Part shown: positions 54,998 to 63,987 of the stretch, piece by piece
How positions within the stretch are numbered: the first letter of the stretch is position 1
Layout: each line of letters starts with the position of its first letter
Program-made: the position numbers and the translations under genes
Assembly: GCF_003063665.1 (NCBI RefSeq)
Contig: NZ_NESF01000008.1
Span: 1 to 64,000 of the forward strand
Direction of reading: 5' to 3'
Source: Limnohabitans sp. Hippo3
Lineage (GTDB): Bacteria; Pseudomonadota; Gammaproteobacteria; Burkholderiales; Burkholderiaceae_C
Length of the DNA: 64,000 nt
Notes under the pieces: generated by a model
What the model was told of the DNA's origin: nothing
What the model saw: only the letters and a program-made list of their open reading frames with translations
Database searches by the model: none

Positions 54998-55966
54998 ATG
55001 ACCACCCCCCAATTCATCCAGCTCTACCAGCACAATGCCGCCGCCGTGGCCCAGGAACTCCTGCAGGGCCTGAGCGCCCCGCAGGCCTTCACCTCGCCCA
55101 AATACCTGTACGACGCGTTGGGCTCGCGCCTGTTCGAAGCCATCACCGAGCTGCCCGAATACGACCTGACGCGCACCGAAGCGCAACTCATGCGCCTGCA
55201 CAGCGCCGACATGGCCCGGCACCTGCCCACAGGCGCCTGCTGGATCGACCTGGGCGCGGGCAACTGCGAAAAAGCCGGGCGACTGCTGGGCCCCTTGCGG
55301 GCCGGGCGTTATGTGGCGGTGGACATTTCGGTGAACTTTGTGCGCCAGGCCCTGGACAGCCTGCAGCGCCAGCGCCCGGACCTGCCCATGACCGGTCTGG
55401 GCACCGACTTTTCGGGTGGTTTGGATTTGCCAGACGCGCTGGCCCTGAACGCAGCGCAGCCACGCGTCTTGTTTTACCCGGGCTCGAGCATCGGCAACTT
55501 CACACCCGATCAGGCCCTGGGCTTTTTGCAAAGCCTGCACCGCGCTTGCGGCACAGCCACGGGCAGCGGCTTGCTGATCGGGGTGGATTTGCTCAAGGAC
55601 GCGGCCGAGCTGGAAGCGGCCTATGACGACGCCTTGGGCGTAACTGCTGCGTTTGACCTGAACCTGCTGCTGCACATCAACCGCCTGGTGGGCAGCAACT
55701 TTGCGGTGCGCGACTGGCGGCACCTGTCACGCTTCAACGCCGAGCAGTCACGCGTGGAAATGCACCTGCAGGCCCGCCACGCGGTGCGGGTGCAGTGGCC
55801 GGGCGGCGAGCGCCTGTTTGCCGCAGGCGAGACCATCCACACCGAAAACGCCTGCAAATGGACGGTGCCGAACTTCGAGGCCTTGCTGCGCTCGGCAGGT
55901 TTTGCCCAGACCCGTGTCTGGACCGATCCGGCCCAGCGCTTTGCGGTGTTTTGGGCAACGGTCTGA
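54998..55966 (+). CDS. egtD: L-histidine N(alpha)-methyltransferase (ergothioneine synthesis)
   Basis: A 322-residue SAM-dependent enzyme that trimethylates histidine to hercynine, the first step to ergothioneine. DUF2260-type family start (LLQGLSAPQAFTSPKYLYD), ITELPEYDLTRTE, the SAM-binding WIDLGAGNCEKAGRLL and the VAVDISVNFVRQ loop are all present. Full length. It is divergent from the phn operon. Its pathway partner egtB is 6.8 kb away in the opposite direction. Confidence 0.95.
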   Translation: MTTPQFIQLYQHNAAAVAQELLQGLSAPQAFTSPKYLYDALGSRLFEAITELPEYDLTRTEAQLMRLHSADMARHLPTGACWIDLGAGNCEKAGRLLGPLRAGRYVAVDISVNFVRQALDSLQRQRPDLPMTGLGTDFSGGLDLPDALALNAAQPRVLFYPGSSIGNFTPDQALGFLQSLHRACGTATGSGLLIGVDLLKDAAELEAAYDDALGVTAAFDLNLLLHINRLVGSNFAVRDWRHLSRFNAEQSRVEMHLQARHAVRVQWPGGERLFAAGETIHTENACKWTVPNFEALLRSAGFAQTRVWTDPAQRFAVFWATV

Positions 55967-55983
55967 GCTTGTCGCGCATTTGA

Positions 55984-56012
55984 TTGGTCGACAGGACCCA
56001 CCTGCCCATAAT
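55984..56012 (+). promoter_or_regulatory. Weak sigma-70 promoter before the SDR gene
   Basis: TTGGTC (55984-55989), 17 bp, CATAAT (56007-56012). The -10 box matches five of six bases, the -35 box only three. It lies 54 bp upstream of the SDR start and is the only candidate in this 99-bp gap. Confidence 0.35.
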
Positions 56013-56065
56013 GAATTCGACCCAGCACTCTTGCTGTGTACCCATTCAATGACCAGGAGACTTGC

Positions 56066-56833
56066 ATGTTGAACGATCTGAAAGACAAAGTGGTGTTGAT
56101 CACCGGCTCCAGCACCGGCATCGGGGCCGCAGCGGCGGTGGCCTTTGGCAAACAGGGGGCACGGGTGGCCGTGCATTACAACAGCAGCAAAGGTCCGGGT
56201 GAAGAGGTGCTCAAAGCCGTCCAGGCCACGGGCGCACAGGCCATCTTGCTGCAAGGCAACGTGCTCGAAACCGCCCAATGCCATCGCCTGGTCGAAGAAA
56301 CCGTCAAGGCATTTGGCCGCATCGACATCCTGATCAACAACGCCGGGGCCCTGGTCCAGCGTGTGCCGATTGAAGAAATCACCGACGAGCTGTTTGACAA
56401 CGTGGTGCACCTGAACGTGCGCTCGGCCATGATGTGCAGTGCCGCGGCAGTCACCGCCATGCGCCGGCAAGGCCAGGGCGGCGCCATCATCAACGTCACA
56501 TCGGTCGCGGCCAGACACGGCGGTGCAGCGGGTGCGTCGCTTTATGCGGGCTCCAAAGGCTTTGTGTCCACCATGACCAAAGGTCTGGCCAAGGAACTGG
56601 TCAAAGACAAGATCCGTGTCAATGCGATCGCCCCCGGTGTGATCACCACGCCCTTCCATGAGCGCTTCTCGACGCCTCAAATGCTGGAAGGCTTCAAGGC
56701 CACGATCCCGATGAACCGTTTGGGCACCGCGGACGAATGTGCAGGCGCATTCCTGTACCTGGCTTCCGAGCAGATGTCGGGTTATGTGACGGGACAGATC
56801 ATCGACATCAACGGTGGGCAGTACATGCCCTGA
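56066..56833 (+). CDS. SDR family oxidoreductase
   Basis: A 255-residue short-chain dehydrogenase with VLITGSSTGIG, NNAG at about residue 90, the Ser in NVTSVAARHG and YAGSK as YxxxK. It ends in the usual DINGGQYMP. ATG 56066 follows a CAGGAGAC ribosome site. It is convergent with the TauD-family gene (3 bp apart). The substrate is unknown; it belongs by position to the catabolic block between egtD and egtB. Confidence 0.93.
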   Translation: MLNDLKDKVVLITGSSTGIGAAAAVAFGKQGARVAVHYNSSKGPGEEVLKAVQATGAQAILLQGNVLETAQCHRLVEETVKAFGRIDILINNAGALVQRVPIEEITDELFDNVVHLNVRSAMMCSAAAVTAMRRQGQGGAIINVTSVAARHGGAAGASLYAGSKGFVSTMTKGLAKELVKDKIRVNAIAPGVITTPFHERFSTPQMLEGFKATIPMNRLGTADECAGAFLYLASEQMSGYVTGQIIDINGGQYMP

Positions 56834-56836
56834 GTG

Positions 56837-57685
56837 TCAATGCACTGAGGGGTAAAGCACGGTCACGCGCCACAGGGTGCGTGGCCGGGTCAAATCGATC
56901 AGGGGTGCGCTATGCAGCAGCAAAGCGTTGTCCCAGACGATCACGTCACCGTTTTCGTAGTTGTTGGTGTAACAGTATTTTTCTTGCGTGGCGTGCGCCG
57001 CCAATTCGCGCAACAGGTCCAGTGCCTCGTCATCGGGCATGCCCTCGATGCCAAATGAGCTGCCGCTGACCGCATAGAGCGCAGGTTGGGCCGTGAAGGG
57101 ATGCGACTTGACCAGTGGATGACGCACCCAGTTGACCCGCTTGGCTTGCTCGGCATTGAGCACAGAGGCCACCGTCCTCGATTGTTGGTCCAGATCGTCG
57201 CGGTTACCATAGTGGTGCTTGACCACGAGATCCTTGATTTTGGCTTTCATGCCAGTCGGCAAGTCGGCATACGCCTTGGCCTGGTTGGCAAAGGTGGTGC
57301 CGTTGGGCGCGGGCGGAACGTCCTGGGCATGCAGGATGGTGCAACGCGCCACATCGTCCAGATAGGAATAGTCGGTGTGGAAGTACGTGCCGGCATCCAC
57401 CAGCCCGGTGGGTTGGCCATCCTTGAACACATTCGAAAGCATCAGGATGTTGGCATCTTCCGGGTGATGGAACGTGTCGATGACGTGCGGCGAAGGCCGC
57501 CCCCATTGCCGCGCAAAGTCCACCATTTGCGCGGCTGTGAGCGACTGGTTTTTCAGCACGACAAAACCATGCCGGTGCAAGGCGTCTGCCAGCCACTGGC
57601 TTTGGCCTGCATCGAGTGGCTGCGAAAGGTCCAGGCCCTCGATGCGGGCACCCAGAACATCACTCAAAGGCGTGGACACAAGCAT
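56837..57685 (-). CDS. TauD/TfdA family Fe(II)/2-oxoglutarate dioxygenase
   Basis: A 282-residue oxygenase. The iron ligands are H103 and D105 (YFHTDYSYLDD) and H258 (NALLLHSAPL); R273 (TLWRVTVLYP) binds 2-oxoglutarate. Relatives cleave taurine, 2,4-D and other sulfonates, ethers or sulfate esters by hydroxylation. It is 15 bp downstream of the dctM gene, so it should act on the compound taken up by the dctPQM transporter. Confidence 0.93.
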   Translation of the reverse strand: MLVSTPLSDVLGARIEGLDLSQPLDAGQSQWLADALHRHGFVVLKNQSLTAAQMVDFARQWGRPSPHVIDTFHHPEDANILMLSNVFKDGQPTGLVDAGTYFHTDYSYLDDVARCTILHAQDVPPAPNGTTFANQAKAYADLPTGMKAKIKDLVVKHHYGNRDDLDQQSRTVASVLNAEQAKRVNWVRHPLVKSHPFTAQPALYAVSGSSFGIEGMPDDEALDLLRELAAHATQEKYCYTNNYENGDVIVWDNALLLHSAPLIDLTRPRTLWRVTVLYPSVH

Positions 57686-57700
57686 GGGGCTTCACCTTCC

Positions 57701-59020
57701 TCAGTTGATCATTTCGGGTGAAAAAATACGCGGCAAAAACAAGGCAATCTCAGGGAAAACGATGACCGCGAAAAGCACCAGCAGCATGGGCACCACCATG
57801 ATCATGGTGTCCTTGAGTGCGAACCTCAACGGCACCTTGGCCACAGCACAGGAAATCATCAGACACATTCCATATGGTGGCGTGACCAAACCAAAAGCCA
57901 AGGCCAAAATACCGATGATGGCAAAGTGCACTGGGTGCATGCCCACCGACTGGGCCAAGGGCTGCAAAGTGGTTCCCACGATGATGATCGCAGGGATCGC
58001 ATCCAGGAAACAGCCCACGATCAGGAAGGCCACCGCAATGAAGATGCCCACACCCATCACGCCCATGCCCCAAGTCTGTACGTTGGAGAGCAAGGCCTTG
58101 GGAATTTGGTAATAAGCCAGCAACCAGCCAAAGACCGAAGCGGTTCCGACACAAAACAAAGCCACAGCAGACAACTTGCCTGTATCCAGGACTGCCGCGA
58201 TGAATTGTTTGAAACCCATCTCACGGTAAAAGAGCAAGGACAAAGCCGTTGCGTACAAAACAGCTGCGGCAGCCGATTCTGTGGCCGTGAACCATCCCAA
58301 CAAAATACCCCCCACGATGATCACGGGGGTCAACATGGCGGGAATGGACGCTGCCGCCGATTTGACCAACTCCATCCAATTGGCACGCGGATAGACGGGG
58401 TAGTTCCGCTTGATCGCATACGCATGAACGGTGGCCATTTGGGCCAGACACAACAACACCCCGGGCACGATGCCAGCCAGGTACATCGCCCCGATGGACG
58501 TGGAGATCACGCCACCCCAAACCACCATCAAGATGGAAGGTGGAATGATCACCGCAAGAACCGATGAAACTGCCGTCACTGCGATCGAAAAGGACAGGTC
58601 GTAGCCTTCTTTGACCTGTGCCTCAATGAACAATTTGCCTTGCCCTGCTGCATCCGCACTCGCCGAACCGGAAATACCGGCGAAAAACACCGACAACAGC
58701 ACGTTGATCTGGGCCAATCCTCCCGGGAAATGCCCCACCAAGGCTCTGGACAGCCGCATCATGCGATCGGTGATGCCGCCGCCATTCATCAAATTGGCCG
58801 TCAACAGGAAAAACGGCACTGCCAACAAAATGAAGGAGTTGTAAGTCTTGAAGGTTTCGTTGAACAGCACCATCGGCGAAAGTCTGGGCTCCAGCAACAA
58901 AACCGGCAACGACGCCAGACCCAAGGCAAAGGCCACCGGAACCCGGATGGCCAGAAGAAGGAAAAAACCCCCGAAAAGGATCAGGGCGGCCATTCCTGGC
59001 GAAAACATGACTGAGCTCAA
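57701..59020 (-). CDS. dctM: TRAP transporter large permease (DctM)
   Basis: A 439-residue permease with about twelve helices and the DctM patterns FFAGISGSASADAAGQG and VTPPYGMCLMISCAVA. It overlaps the dctQ stop by four bases. It imports an organic acid (unknown) by Na+ symport together with DctQ and DctP. Confidence 0.95.
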   Translation of the reverse strand: MSSVMFSPGMAALILFGGFFLLLAIRVPVAFALGLASLPVLLLEPRLSPMVLFNETFKTYNSFILLAVPFFLLTANLMNGGGITDRMMRLSRALVGHFPGGLAQINVLLSVFFAGISGSASADAAGQGKLFIEAQVKEGYDLSFSIAVTAVSSVLAVIIPPSILMVVWGGVISTSIGAMYLAGIVPGVLLCLAQMATVHAYAIKRNYPVYPRANWMELVKSAAASIPAMLTPVIIVGGILLGWFTATESAAAAVLYATALSLLFYREMGFKQFIAAVLDTGKLSAVALFCVGTASVFGWLLAYYQIPKALLSNVQTWGMGVMGVGIFIAVAFLIVGCFLDAIPAIIIVGTTLQPLAQSVGMHPVHFAIIGILALAFGLVTPPYGMCLMISCAVAKVPLRFALKDTMIMVVPMLLVLFAVIVFPEIALFLPRIFSPEMIN

Positions 59021-59514
59021 ACCACTGACTCCTGGTTCACACTTTCATCGCCTACAGAGGGGCTGAACATGTGGTGCAACAAAAAAACCATCCACAGAAA
59101 ACCGGAAATAGGCCAGGCGATAAAAATCCACCACATGGGCATATCGGCCAACTCCGAGGTCTGATTCCAACCAAACTGGGTGAATTCAATGCCCCAGTAA
59201 AAGATCACCCCTGAGAAGATCAACATGAAAAACTGGCAAGCGAACAACAGGCGCCGATTGGCCTTGGCAGACAGTTGCGGCAAGAAGTCCACGTCAAAGT
59301 GCATTTTTTCGAGTACCCCCAGTGTGGCACCCAGCATGATCAGCCAGACAAAAAAGAAACGACTCATTTCTTCCGTCCACATGTAACGGGGAATGAAGTC
59401 GGTGTACCTGGAGAAAATCTGCAAACTCACAGGCACCAGCAACAGCAGCACCGTGAAGATCAGAAAAAAAGACAACAACGCATCAATGAGGAACAACAGC
59501 TTTTTCATGATCAA
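59017..59514 (-). CDS. dctQ: TRAP transporter small permease (DctQ)
   Basis: A 165-residue, four-helix DctQ subunit. The conserved segment SRYTDFIPRYMWTEEMSRFFFVWLIMLGA (ends given) is the family mark. It is 55 bp after dctP and overlaps dctM by four bases. Confidence 0.94.
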   Translation of the reverse strand: MIMKKLLFLIDALLSFFLIFTVLLLLVPVSLQIFSRYTDFIPRYMWTEEMSRFFFVWLIMLGATLGVLEKMHFDVDFLPQLSAKANRRLLFACQFFMLIFSGVIFYWGIEFTQFGWNQTSELADMPMWWIFIAWPISGFLWMVFLLHHMFSPSVGDESVNQESVV

Positions 59515-59569
59515 CTTCTGAGGTCAACAAGCAAGGCGGCGACCTTTCGGTCACCGCCCGATCGGCAGA

Positions 59570-60559
59570 TCACTTCAAAGCATTGATCTTGGCGTAAATC
59601 GCATCCGCACCAACCTCTTTGGCATAAGCGGCCATGACAGGATCCACCAGCTTTTGCATCTCGGCGCGCTGAGTAAACGGCACCTGCTTAAGCTTGCCTT
59701 CCTTGGCGTATTTGTCGAGCTTGGCCTGGTCTTCAGATGACTCAACCTGGCGGCCATAGGCGCCGGCTTCCTTGCCAGCCTTGATGATGGCCTCCTGCAA
59801 ATCTGCAGGCAGTTTCTTCAAGGTCTTGACCGAGAAGCACAGAGGGCGGATGGTAATGGCGTGGCGCGTCATCAGGATGTTGGGGGCCACTTCGTAGAAC
59901 TTCATGGCCTCCACGCCAGCTGCTTCGTTTTCACCGGCCTGGATCACGCCGTTCTGAATGGCGTTGTAGACCTCGTTATAAGCGATCACCGTGGGGGTCA
60001 TGCCCACTGCGCCAAAAGTCCGGCTCCAGATGGGCGCCCCCTGCACACGCACCTTGAGGTTCTTCAGGTCAGCCAGATTGCCTGCGGACTTGTTGGCAAA
60101 AATGTTGCGCACGCCGCCGCCTGCATAACCGATGAGTTTGACTTCGGCTTTTTGTTCCACTTCATCGGCGATGGGCTTGAGCACGTCCTGATCCAGCACC
60201 TTGTTCCAGTGGTTCAGATCACTGAACAAGAACGGCGCATCGATGAAGGGAGCCGCTTTGGAAAAAGTGGACATGTGAGCTGGCGAGACGATCGCATAGT
60301 CCACCGCTTTGCCCTGGTTCATGTACGCAAAATAATCTTTCTCAAGACCCAGTTCGCTGTTTTTGTGCAGCACGAAATTGATGGGCTTGCCATAGTATTT
60401 TTTGACCAGCTCTTCAAACCGCACCATCGACTTGGTGAAGGCATGGTCGTCACCAAACTGGGACGCACCGTGCAAGGTAATGGCCGCTTGTTGCGCATGC
60501 ACGCCCAAGGCCATGACCGAAGAAAGAACCACGCCAAGCAAAGGCTTCAAAACTTTCAT
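59570..60559 (-). CDS. dctP: TRAP transporter substrate-binding protein (DctP)
   Basis: A 329-residue binding protein with a Sec signal peptide (MKVLKPLLGVVLSSVMALG, then VHAQQ). The substrate-contact Arg is likely in LKVRVQGAPIWSRTFGA. ATG 60559 follows an AGGAGACATACAC ribosome site, and the longer frame upstream has no similarity. First gene of the dctP-dctQ-dctM-tauD unit, divergent from the dehydrogenase gene at 60814. Confidence 0.93.
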   Translation of the reverse strand: MKVLKPLLGVVLSSVMALGVHAQQAAITLHGASQFGDDHAFTKSMVRFEELVKKYYGKPINFVLHKNSELGLEKDYFAYMNQGKAVDYAIVSPAHMSTFSKAAPFIDAPFLFSDLNHWNKVLDQDVLKPIADEVEQKAEVKLIGYAGGGVRNIFANKSAGNLADLKNLKVRVQGAPIWSRTFGAVGMTPTVIAYNEVYNAIQNGVIQAGENEAAGVEAMKFYEVAPNILMTRHAITIRPLCFSVKTLKKLPADLQEAIIKAGKEAGAYGRQVESSEDQAKLDKYAKEGKLKQVPFTQRAEMQKLVDPVMAAYAKEVGADAIYAKINALK

Positions 60560-60813
60560 GTGTATGTCTCCTGTAGTGATATCGACAACAAGCTGGCTGC
60601 GCTGTTGTTTTTTCACTGTAGGACAAACCAACTCGAAATGTCTTGGGGTAAACCATGTATCCACCGTGCAGCTGTCACGTAGGCGTCCACAGACTCTGGC
60701 ACCCTTGTCGAAGAAAGTGATACCTTGAACCACACTTGCTCACATGGTCAGCGCACGCCTGTTGTCACATCAGGACATTCGGGGTTTTAATTCATCATAT
60801 GAAAGAGACACAA

Positions 60814-61710
60814 ATGAAACACATCGGTTTTATCGGCGCTTCAGGCTTGATGGGCCACGGCATTGCGAGGAATTTGTTGGCCAAAGGTTTTCAGGTGTCC
60901 CTGACCGCCCATTCACGGCGCGAACCCCTGCAGGACCTGCTGGCGCAAGGTGCCAAACTGGTGGAGCGCCACGCCGATCTGACGGCCTGTGATGCGGTCA
61001 TCATTTGTGTGACCGGCTCCCCTCAGGTCGAAGCCGCGCTCGAAGGCCCCAGCGGCTTGTTCAGTCAGGCCCGCCCGGGGTTGGTGGTGGTGGATGCGTC
61101 CACCAGCGAGCCCGACTCCACCCGTCGCCTGGCCGCGCGCTGTCAAGCCCTGGGCATGACCCTGGTCGATGCGCCCCTGGCCCGCACACCGGTCGAAGCC
61201 GAAGCTGGCAAGCTCAACACCATGGTGGGCGCATCCCCTGAGGTCTTTGCGCGTCTGGAGCCGGTGTTCAAGGCCTATTGCGAAAACATCTTCCATGTCG
61301 GCGAAATGGGCGCTGCACACGTCATCAAATTGCTGAACAACTTTCTGGGTCAAGCCATCACCACCGCTGCCGCAGAGGCTTTTGCCGTGGGTGCCAAGGC
61401 GGGAATTGATGTGGCCCAACTGGTGCGGGTGGTGTCGGCTGGCGCGGTCAATTCGGGCCTGTTCCAGGCCATGGCCAAAACACTGGATGGCGACTACACC
61501 GGCCTGAAATTCGAGCTGAACAACGCCTCGAAAGACTTGCGCTACTACGTGCACCTGACCGAGAGTGTGAAAGCCCCCTCATTGGTGGGCACCAGCGTGC
61601 ACCAAAGCCTGGTGACCGCCTGCGCCCTGGGCTACGGGGCGGAGCTGGTGCCGTCGCTGGTCAAGGCGCAAGCACAAATCAACCAGGTCACCATCGCCAA
61701 AGGCAGCTGA
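60814..61710 (+). CDS. NAD(P)-dependent 3-hydroxyisobutyrate dehydrogenase-like oxidoreductase
   Basis: A 298-residue beta-hydroxyacid dehydrogenase. The Rossmann motif GFIGASGLMGHGIARNL (ends in the family's GxxGxMG) is followed by DAPLARTPVEAEAG and the catalytic Lys in HVIKLLNNFLGQ. The family includes 3-hydroxyisobutyrate, tartronate-semialdehyde and L-threonate dehydrogenases. ATG 60814 is used; ATG 60799 is an alternative. Position beside the TRAP system suggests a sugar-acid or hydroxyacid substrate. Confidence 0.92.
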   Translation: MKHIGFIGASGLMGHGIARNLLAKGFQVSLTAHSRREPLQDLLAQGAKLVERHADLTACDAVIICVTGSPQVEAALEGPSGLFSQARPGLVVVDASTSEPDSTRRLAARCQALGMTLVDAPLARTPVEAEAGKLNTMVGASPEVFARLEPVFKAYCENIFHVGEMGAAHVIKLLNNFLGQAITTAAAEAFAVGAKAGIDVAQLVRVVSAGAVNSGLFQAMAKTLDGDYTGLKFELNNASKDLRYYVHLTESVKAPSLVGTSVHQSLVTACALGYGAELVPSLVKAQAQINQVTIAKGS

Positions 61711-61713
61711 CCC

Positions 61714-62724
61714 ATGGGTCAACGCATGGGCATGGCCCTGGTGGGTTTGGGTGCGGCCTCGCAGCCGCACCTGCGCAGTTTGCAAGACCTGGCGGAGCGG
61801 ATCGACCTGCGTTACGCGGTAACGCGTCACCCGCATCAAGACCGCATTCGACCCTACGCCGGTCCAGTGCGCGTGATCTCTGCACTGGACGAAGCCCTGC
61901 AAGATCCGCAGGTCCAGGCCGTCATCGTGGCCACACCCCCGGCCACGCACCTGGCCATTTGCCAGCAATGCTTTGCTGCGGGCAAACATGTGCTGCTCGA
62001 AAAACCCCTGGAGCTCGACCTGCAGCGCTCTGCCCAACTGGTCGAGGCGGCCCAACAATCGGGGCTGCACCTGGGAGTGGTGCTGCAGCACCGCTTTCGC
62101 GAAGCCTCGGTCGTGTTGCAGCAATTGCTCACGCAAGGGCGCTTGGGCGAAGTGCAGGCCGCTTCGGTGCGGGTGCCCTGGTGGCGCTCGCAAGCGTATT
62201 ACAACGAACTCGGGCGCGGCACTTTGGCGCGTGACGGAGGTGGCGTTTTGCTCACCCAGGCCATCCACACCCTGAACCTGTTTCAGGCTTTGGTCGGGGT
62301 GCAATCGGTCAAAGCCGCCACAGTGCGACAAACCCGCCTGCACCAGATGGAAACCGAAGACCATGTGAGCGCCCTGCTGGTCCTGGGCAACGGCGCCCCC
62401 GGCGACTTGATGGCCACCACGGCGATGTACCCCGGTTATCCGGAAACGATCGAGGTCATCGGCACGCTGGGCAGTGCACGCCTGAGTGGTGCCAGTCTGG
62501 AAGTGAACTTTCTGACGCAAGAGACCCTGACGGTGACCAGCGAAGGCGGCACCGGCAGCGGTGCCAACATGATGGATTTTTCACACCAGCCCCACAAAGA
62601 CCTGTTGACCGATTTCATCGACGCAATTGCTTCAAACCGCCCACCCCGGGTCACCGGTGCCGATGCGCTGAGCACCCACGCCCTGATCGATGAATTGCTG
62701 CGCATGGGTTCATCGCCGCTGTGA
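61714..62724 (+). CDS. Gfo/Idh/MocA family oxidoreductase
   Basis: A 336-residue NAD(P)-binding dehydrogenase. The Rossmann start ALVGLGAAS is followed by the EKP motif (LLEKPLELDL) and the loop GGGVLLTQAIHTLNLF with the catalytic Asp/His equivalents. It follows the dehydrogenase gene by 3 bp, so the two are co-translated. Family substrates are sugars, inositols and their keto acids. Confidence 0.92.
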   Translation: MGQRMGMALVGLGAASQPHLRSLQDLAERIDLRYAVTRHPHQDRIRPYAGPVRVISALDEALQDPQVQAVIVATPPATHLAICQQCFAAGKHVLLEKPLELDLQRSAQLVEAAQQSGLHLGVVLQHRFREASVVLQQLLTQGRLGEVQAASVRVPWWRSQAYYNELGRGTLARDGGGVLLTQAIHTLNLFQALVGVQSVKAATVRQTRLHQMETEDHVSALLVLGNGAPGDLMATTAMYPGYPETIEVIGTLGSARLSGASLEVNFLTQETLTVTSEGGTGSGANMMDFSHQPHKDLLTDFIDAIASNRPPRVTGADALSTHALIDELLRMGSSPL

Positions 62725-62733
62725 GCTGATTGC

Positions 62734-63987
62734 TCACAAGGCCACGGACCGGAAGCCTGCAAAGATGTCCTGACGCTCGGGCACAAAGAAGTTACGGTAA
62801 CGCACATCCACCACATGCGCTGAGGTGGCCGCGCATGCCCCACGCAGCACGCGGTGCGTGTGCCACCAAGGCGCTGAATAGTCGCGGTAGGGATGCACCT
62901 CAAAACTCGGATAGGGCGCGAAGTCGCTGGCCGTCCATTCCCACACCTGTCCCCACGCAAAACCGGACTGCTGCGCAGCGCAATCCCACTCGGCCTCGGT
63001 GGGCAAGCGCCTGCCCGCCCATTGGCACCAAGCCTCAGCATCCTGCGCGCTCAGGTGCACCGCCGGGGCTTGCAAGTCCAGCGCTTGCCACCGGCCAAAG
63101 CGCTGCGCTTGCCAAGCCCCATGCTCCCAGCGCACGTGCGGCGGCATGGGGTGACCTGTGGCCTGCACAAACGGCAGGTAACGCGCCCAGCTGACAGCCT
63201 CTGCGTCGATGCTGAAAGCCGCCAGCGCCACCGGGTGGGCCTGGCGCTCGTTGTCGAAAGCGAAACCTGGCCCCGCATGGCCGAGTGTGTAGACCTGCGC
63301 CGCCACATGGATCTGTGCTGGGGACTCAGTCTGCAACCAGGGGGCACCCGTACGCCAGCACAGGGCCTCGGGCAAGGTCAGTCCCAAAGCCTGCGCCATG
63401 TAGACCGAGGCTTCGTTGTGCATGTCCTCGTGTTGCAGGGCCAGCCGCCAGAAATACAGGTCATCGTCGCTGGCTACATGACCTGCGTCGTGCTGCACCT
63501 GCACCGCTTGCAAGTGGCCCAGGCTGCGCTGCAGCACCTGCGCCAAATAGGTCTGCGTCCCGGCCAGATCGGGCAAAGACAAAGCCCAGCGGCTGTCGTG
63601 CGCCACCTCGCTGGAGTTGTAGAGCGCATCGGCATGGGACAGCAGCGAGGCGTCAAAGTCCGCGCCGCTGCTGGCACTGCGCGTGCCCAGATGGTGCTGG
63701 CGGTTGCGCACTGTCCACCATTCCTGAAACCAGGCGATGTGACCCCACTCCCACAAAGGTGGGTTCATGCCGGGCAGGGGCGGCACCGACAAATCGGGCA
63801 GGGCGCTTTGCCAAGCCTGCATCAGCCCCAGCGTGCGGGTGCGGGTGGCTTGCAGGGCGCGGGCCAACGCCGCAGGCCCGGCGGTGCGCACAGCGCTGTG
63901 CACGGGCCCCAGGGAAGCTGAAAAAGACCCGGCCAACGATGCGCCTGGCCCTGTCTGCCCTGCCCCTGCCGTGGTACTGCCATTCAT
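62734..63987 (-). CDS. egtB: Ergothioneine biosynthesis protein EgtB
   Basis: A 417-residue non-heme iron sulfoxide synthase that couples hercynine to a thiol donor (cysteine or gamma-glutamylcysteine) with O2. The N-terminal DinB-like part supplies H83 (WGHIAWFQEWW) and the H186/H190 pair (QHEDMHNE) as iron ligands. The C-terminal FGE-sulfatase domain has RRLPTEAEWD and ends with the GFRSVAL segment. Full length. It converges with the Gfo/Idh/MocA gene (9 bp apart). Its upstream neighbours are outside the window. Confidence 0.93.
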   Translation of the reverse strand: MNGSTTAGAGQTGPGASLAGSFSASLGPVHSAVRTAGPAALARALQATRTRTLGLMQAWQSALPDLSVPPLPGMNPPLWEWGHIAWFQEWWTVRNRQHHLGTRSASSGADFDASLLSHADALYNSSEVAHDSRWALSLPDLAGTQTYLAQVLQRSLGHLQAVQVQHDAGHVASDDDLYFWRLALQHEDMHNEASVYMAQALGLTLPEALCWRTGAPWLQTESPAQIHVAAQVYTLGHAGPGFAFDNERQAHPVALAAFSIDAEAVSWARYLPFVQATGHPMPPHVRWEHGAWQAQRFGRWQALDLQAPAVHLSAQDAEAWCQWAGRRLPTEAEWDCAAQQSGFAWGQVWEWTASDFAPYPSFEVHPYRDYSAPWWHTHRVLRGACAATSAHVVDVRYRNFFVPERQDIFAGFRSVAL

